NCBI GenBank assembly: GCA_052143095.1
Contig: JBKQTR010000095.1
Span: forward strand, 1-6,903
Reading direction: 5' to 3'
Length of the DNA stretch: 6,903 nt
Source of the DNA: DAHUYF01 sp052143095
GTDB lineage: Bacteria; Pseudomonadota; Alphaproteobacteria; ATCC43930; CGMCC-115725
In this document: positions 5,889 through 6,903 of the stretch, in pieces
Layout of the letters: the number at the start of each line of letters is the position of its first letter
Position numbering within the stretch: position 1 is the stretch's first letter
Translations under genes and position numbers: made by a program
Notes under the pieces: model-generated
Databases searched by the model: none
Told to the model about the DNA's origin: nothing
Seen by the model: the letters and a program-made list of their open reading frames with translations, nothing else

Positions 5889-6779
5889 TCACCGCCGCCT
5901 GTCGTAGAGCCGCGCGATCGAGGCGCTATCCCTGAGCTCGTTGCCCTGGGCGACATAGCCGGTGTACTGCGCCACCGCCCGCTCGATCAGCGGCAGATCG
6001 CAGCCCTGATCGTGCAGGAAGTGGGCGACATTCTTCAGATCCTTGGCGAGCTGGCGGGCGTAGCTGGTGGGCGGCTCGAAGGCGCGGGCGACCATGCGCG
6101 GGAAAACCTTCTGCAGCAGGTTGCTGTCGGCGAAACCGCCGGCGAGGCAGTCCGGCAGCTTCGCCGCATTGAGCCCCGCGGCCTCGGCGAGCGCCAGCGC
6201 CTCGGCCATCAGCACATAGCCGGTGCCGACGATCGCCTGGTTGACGATCTTCGCCGTCTGTCCCGCGCCGAGCGGACCGACATGGGTGAAGCGGCCGGCC
6301 ATGTCGCGCATCAGCGGCGCGATCGCGGCGACGTCCTCGGCATCGCCTCCGGCCATCACCGTCATGCTGCCGTCGCGCGCCGCGCCCGGCCCGCCCGAGA
6401 CCGGCGCGTCGATCCAGCGCATGCCGTTCGCCTGCCGCAGCCGCGCGGCGATAGCTCGGGCGGCATCGGGGTTGATGGTCGAATGGTCGACGAGGATATT
6501 GCCCGCGCCCGGCGCCGTCGCGATCCCCTGCCCGTCGGCGCCGAAGCAGCAATTCTCCACCGCGGCGGCATCGAGCACGCAGAGGAAGACGACATCGCTG
6601 GCCGCCGCCACCGCCGCGGGCGACGGCGCGATGCGCGCGCCCGCGGGCGCCACCCGGGCGTAGCGGTCGGGCGTGAGATTCCACGCCGTGACCGGCCAGC
6701 CCTTGTCGATGAGGCGCAGGACCATCGCCTCGCCCATGAAGCCGATGCCGATGAAGCCGACCCGCAGTTTTTCCGCCAT
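5889..6779 (-). CDS. NAD(P)-dependent beta-hydroxyacid dehydrogenase (3-hydroxyisobutyrate dehydrogenase family)
   Basis: Starting at ATG 6779, the protein is 296 aa, the normal family length. The N-terminal Rossmann domain (1-160) has VGFIGIGFMGEAM (7-19) with the GxGxxG dinucleotide loop at 11-16. VDHSTINP (97-104) and the substrate-loop motif DAPVSGGPGAARDG (124-137) follow. GAGQTAKIVNQ (171-181) supplies the catalytic lysine K177 and N180, and KDLKN (246-250) in the helical C-terminal domain is the conserved substrate-pocket segment. The family oxidises 3-hydroxyacids such as 3-hydroxyisobutyrate or reduces tartronate semialdehyde; relatives also act on other short or arylated hydroxyacids. 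I chose ATG 6779 because GGGAG lies 6 nt upstream and the Rossmann fold begins at once. An in-frame GTG at 6842 would only add a low-complexity, basic, non-conserved tail. This is the first gene visible in the leftward operon, so it probably acts on the same route as the dioxygenase. The substrate is not determinable here. Confidence 0.92.
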   Translation of the reverse strand: MAEKLRVGFIGIGFMGEAMVLRLIDKGWPVTAWNLTPDRYARVAPAGARIAPSPAAVAAASDVVFLCVLDAAAVENCCFGADGQGIATAPGAGNILVDHSTINPDAARAIAARLRQANGMRWIDAPVSGGPGAARDGSMTVMAGGDAEDVAAIAPLMRDMAGRFTHVGPLGAGQTAKIVNQAIVGTGYVLMAEALALAEAAGLNAAKLPDCLAGGFADSNLLQKVFPRMVARAFEPPTSYARQLAKDLKNVAHFLHDQGCDLPLIERAVAQYTGYVAQGNELRDSASIARLYDRRR

Positions 6780-6884
6780 CACGCGCTCCCGATCGCGTCC
6801 TTCGAGCCCCCTTCCCCGGGGAGGGAGGTGATTCGCCGGCACGCGGCCACTGACTCGAAATTTTGCGTGTCCATTGAGTCACTC
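6780..6884 (-). promoter_or_regulatory. Leader region of the leftward dioxygenase operon with short inverted repeats
   Basis: These 105 bp precede the dehydrogenase start and should contain the operon promoter or leader. TGACTC at 6851-6856 and GAGTCA at 6876-6881 form 6-bp inverted arms around an AT-richer 19-nt spacer (CGAAATTTTGCG...). GAGTCACTC (6876-6884) is itself a 9-bp palindrome. This could be a regulator site. Nearer the gene, CCTTCCCCGGGGAGGG (about 6810-6825) is a near-palindrome of low complexity. GCGTCCTTCGA (6795-6805) repeats an 11-bp piece of the intergenic repeat at 2814-2824. I cannot place a convincing -35/-10 pair. Confidence 0.3.
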
Positions 6885-6903
6885 GCGGGCCGAAACGGCC
6901 CGC
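6885..6903. repeat. Perfect GC-rich hairpin at the window edge
   Basis: GCGGGCCG (6885-6892), loop AAA, CGGCCCGC (6896-6903) is a perfect 8-bp stem ending exactly at the last base, so it may extend further. Read leftward it is not followed by a T-run. Read rightward the sequence after it is outside the window. It could be the stem of an intrinsic terminator of a rightward gene, or part of a terminator for a leftward upstream gene. Confidence 0.5.

Noticed and set aside
4601..5935. 444-aa open frame antisense to the dioxygenase alpha gene
   Set aside because: Shadow frame of biased codons; the opposite strand carries an intact Rieske and iron site, and the frame has no domain pattern or ribosome site.
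6780..6842. Extended GTG start at 6842 for the dehydrogenase
   Set aside because: Adds 21 residues of proline/arginine-rich low-complexity sequence before the Rossmann strand; the ATG at 6779 has its own GGGAG site.

Overview
The window is a high-GC (roughly two-thirds G+C by eye) bacterial segment with tightly packed genes and strong third-position GC codon use. Gene content and a hairpin-type intergenic repeat ending in CCTCATCCTGAG / TCGAAGGACG suggest an alphaproteobacterium, probably Hyphomicrobiales or Rhodospirillales. This placement is an inference from style, not from a marker gene.

Layout. Positions 1-217 (minus strand) hold the N-terminal part of a vicinal-oxygen-chelate (glyoxalase/extradiol dioxygenase fold) protein that runs off the left edge. 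A 155-bp divergent intergenic region follows, with a perfect 9-bp inverted repeat whose arms each carry a CTTGAC -35-like box pointing outward. Rightward from it runs a two-gene unit: a 574-aa thiamine-diphosphate enzyme of the acetolactate synthase/benzoylformate decarboxylase superfamily (373-2097) and a 223-aa glutathione S-transferase (2115-2786), 17 bp apart.

From the right edge a four-gene leftward unit converges on them: a beta-hydroxyacid dehydrogenase of the 3-hydroxyisobutyrate dehydrogenase family (6779-5889), the Rieske alpha subunit (5851-4619) and beta subunit (4619-4143) of an aromatic-ring-hydroxylating dioxygenase, and a secreted type I periplasmic binding protein of the branched-chain amino acid/aromatic acid uptake class (4135-2972). 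Gaps are 37 bp, a 1-bp stop/start overlap and 7 bp, so it reads as one operon. The convergent 3' ends are separated by a nested, nearly symmetrical inverted repeat (2810-2930) that may act as a two-way transcription end or mRNA-stabilising structure.

Functionally this looks like an aromatic (probably aromatic acid) catabolic cluster. The binding protein would deliver substrate to a transporter encoded elsewhere. The dioxygenase would hydroxylate the ring, taking electrons from a ferredoxin/reductase also encoded elsewhere. The dehydrogenase, ThDP enzyme, GST and VOC protein are plausible side-chain, 2-oxoacid, detoxification or ring-cleavage steps. The exact substrate cannot be read from the sequence. 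I see no mobile element, CRISPR array, tRNA, rRNA or clearly new type of system. The points most worth a second look are the orphan dioxygenase and binding protein, the ThDP enzyme with mixed active-site features, and the two symmetrical intergenic structures.
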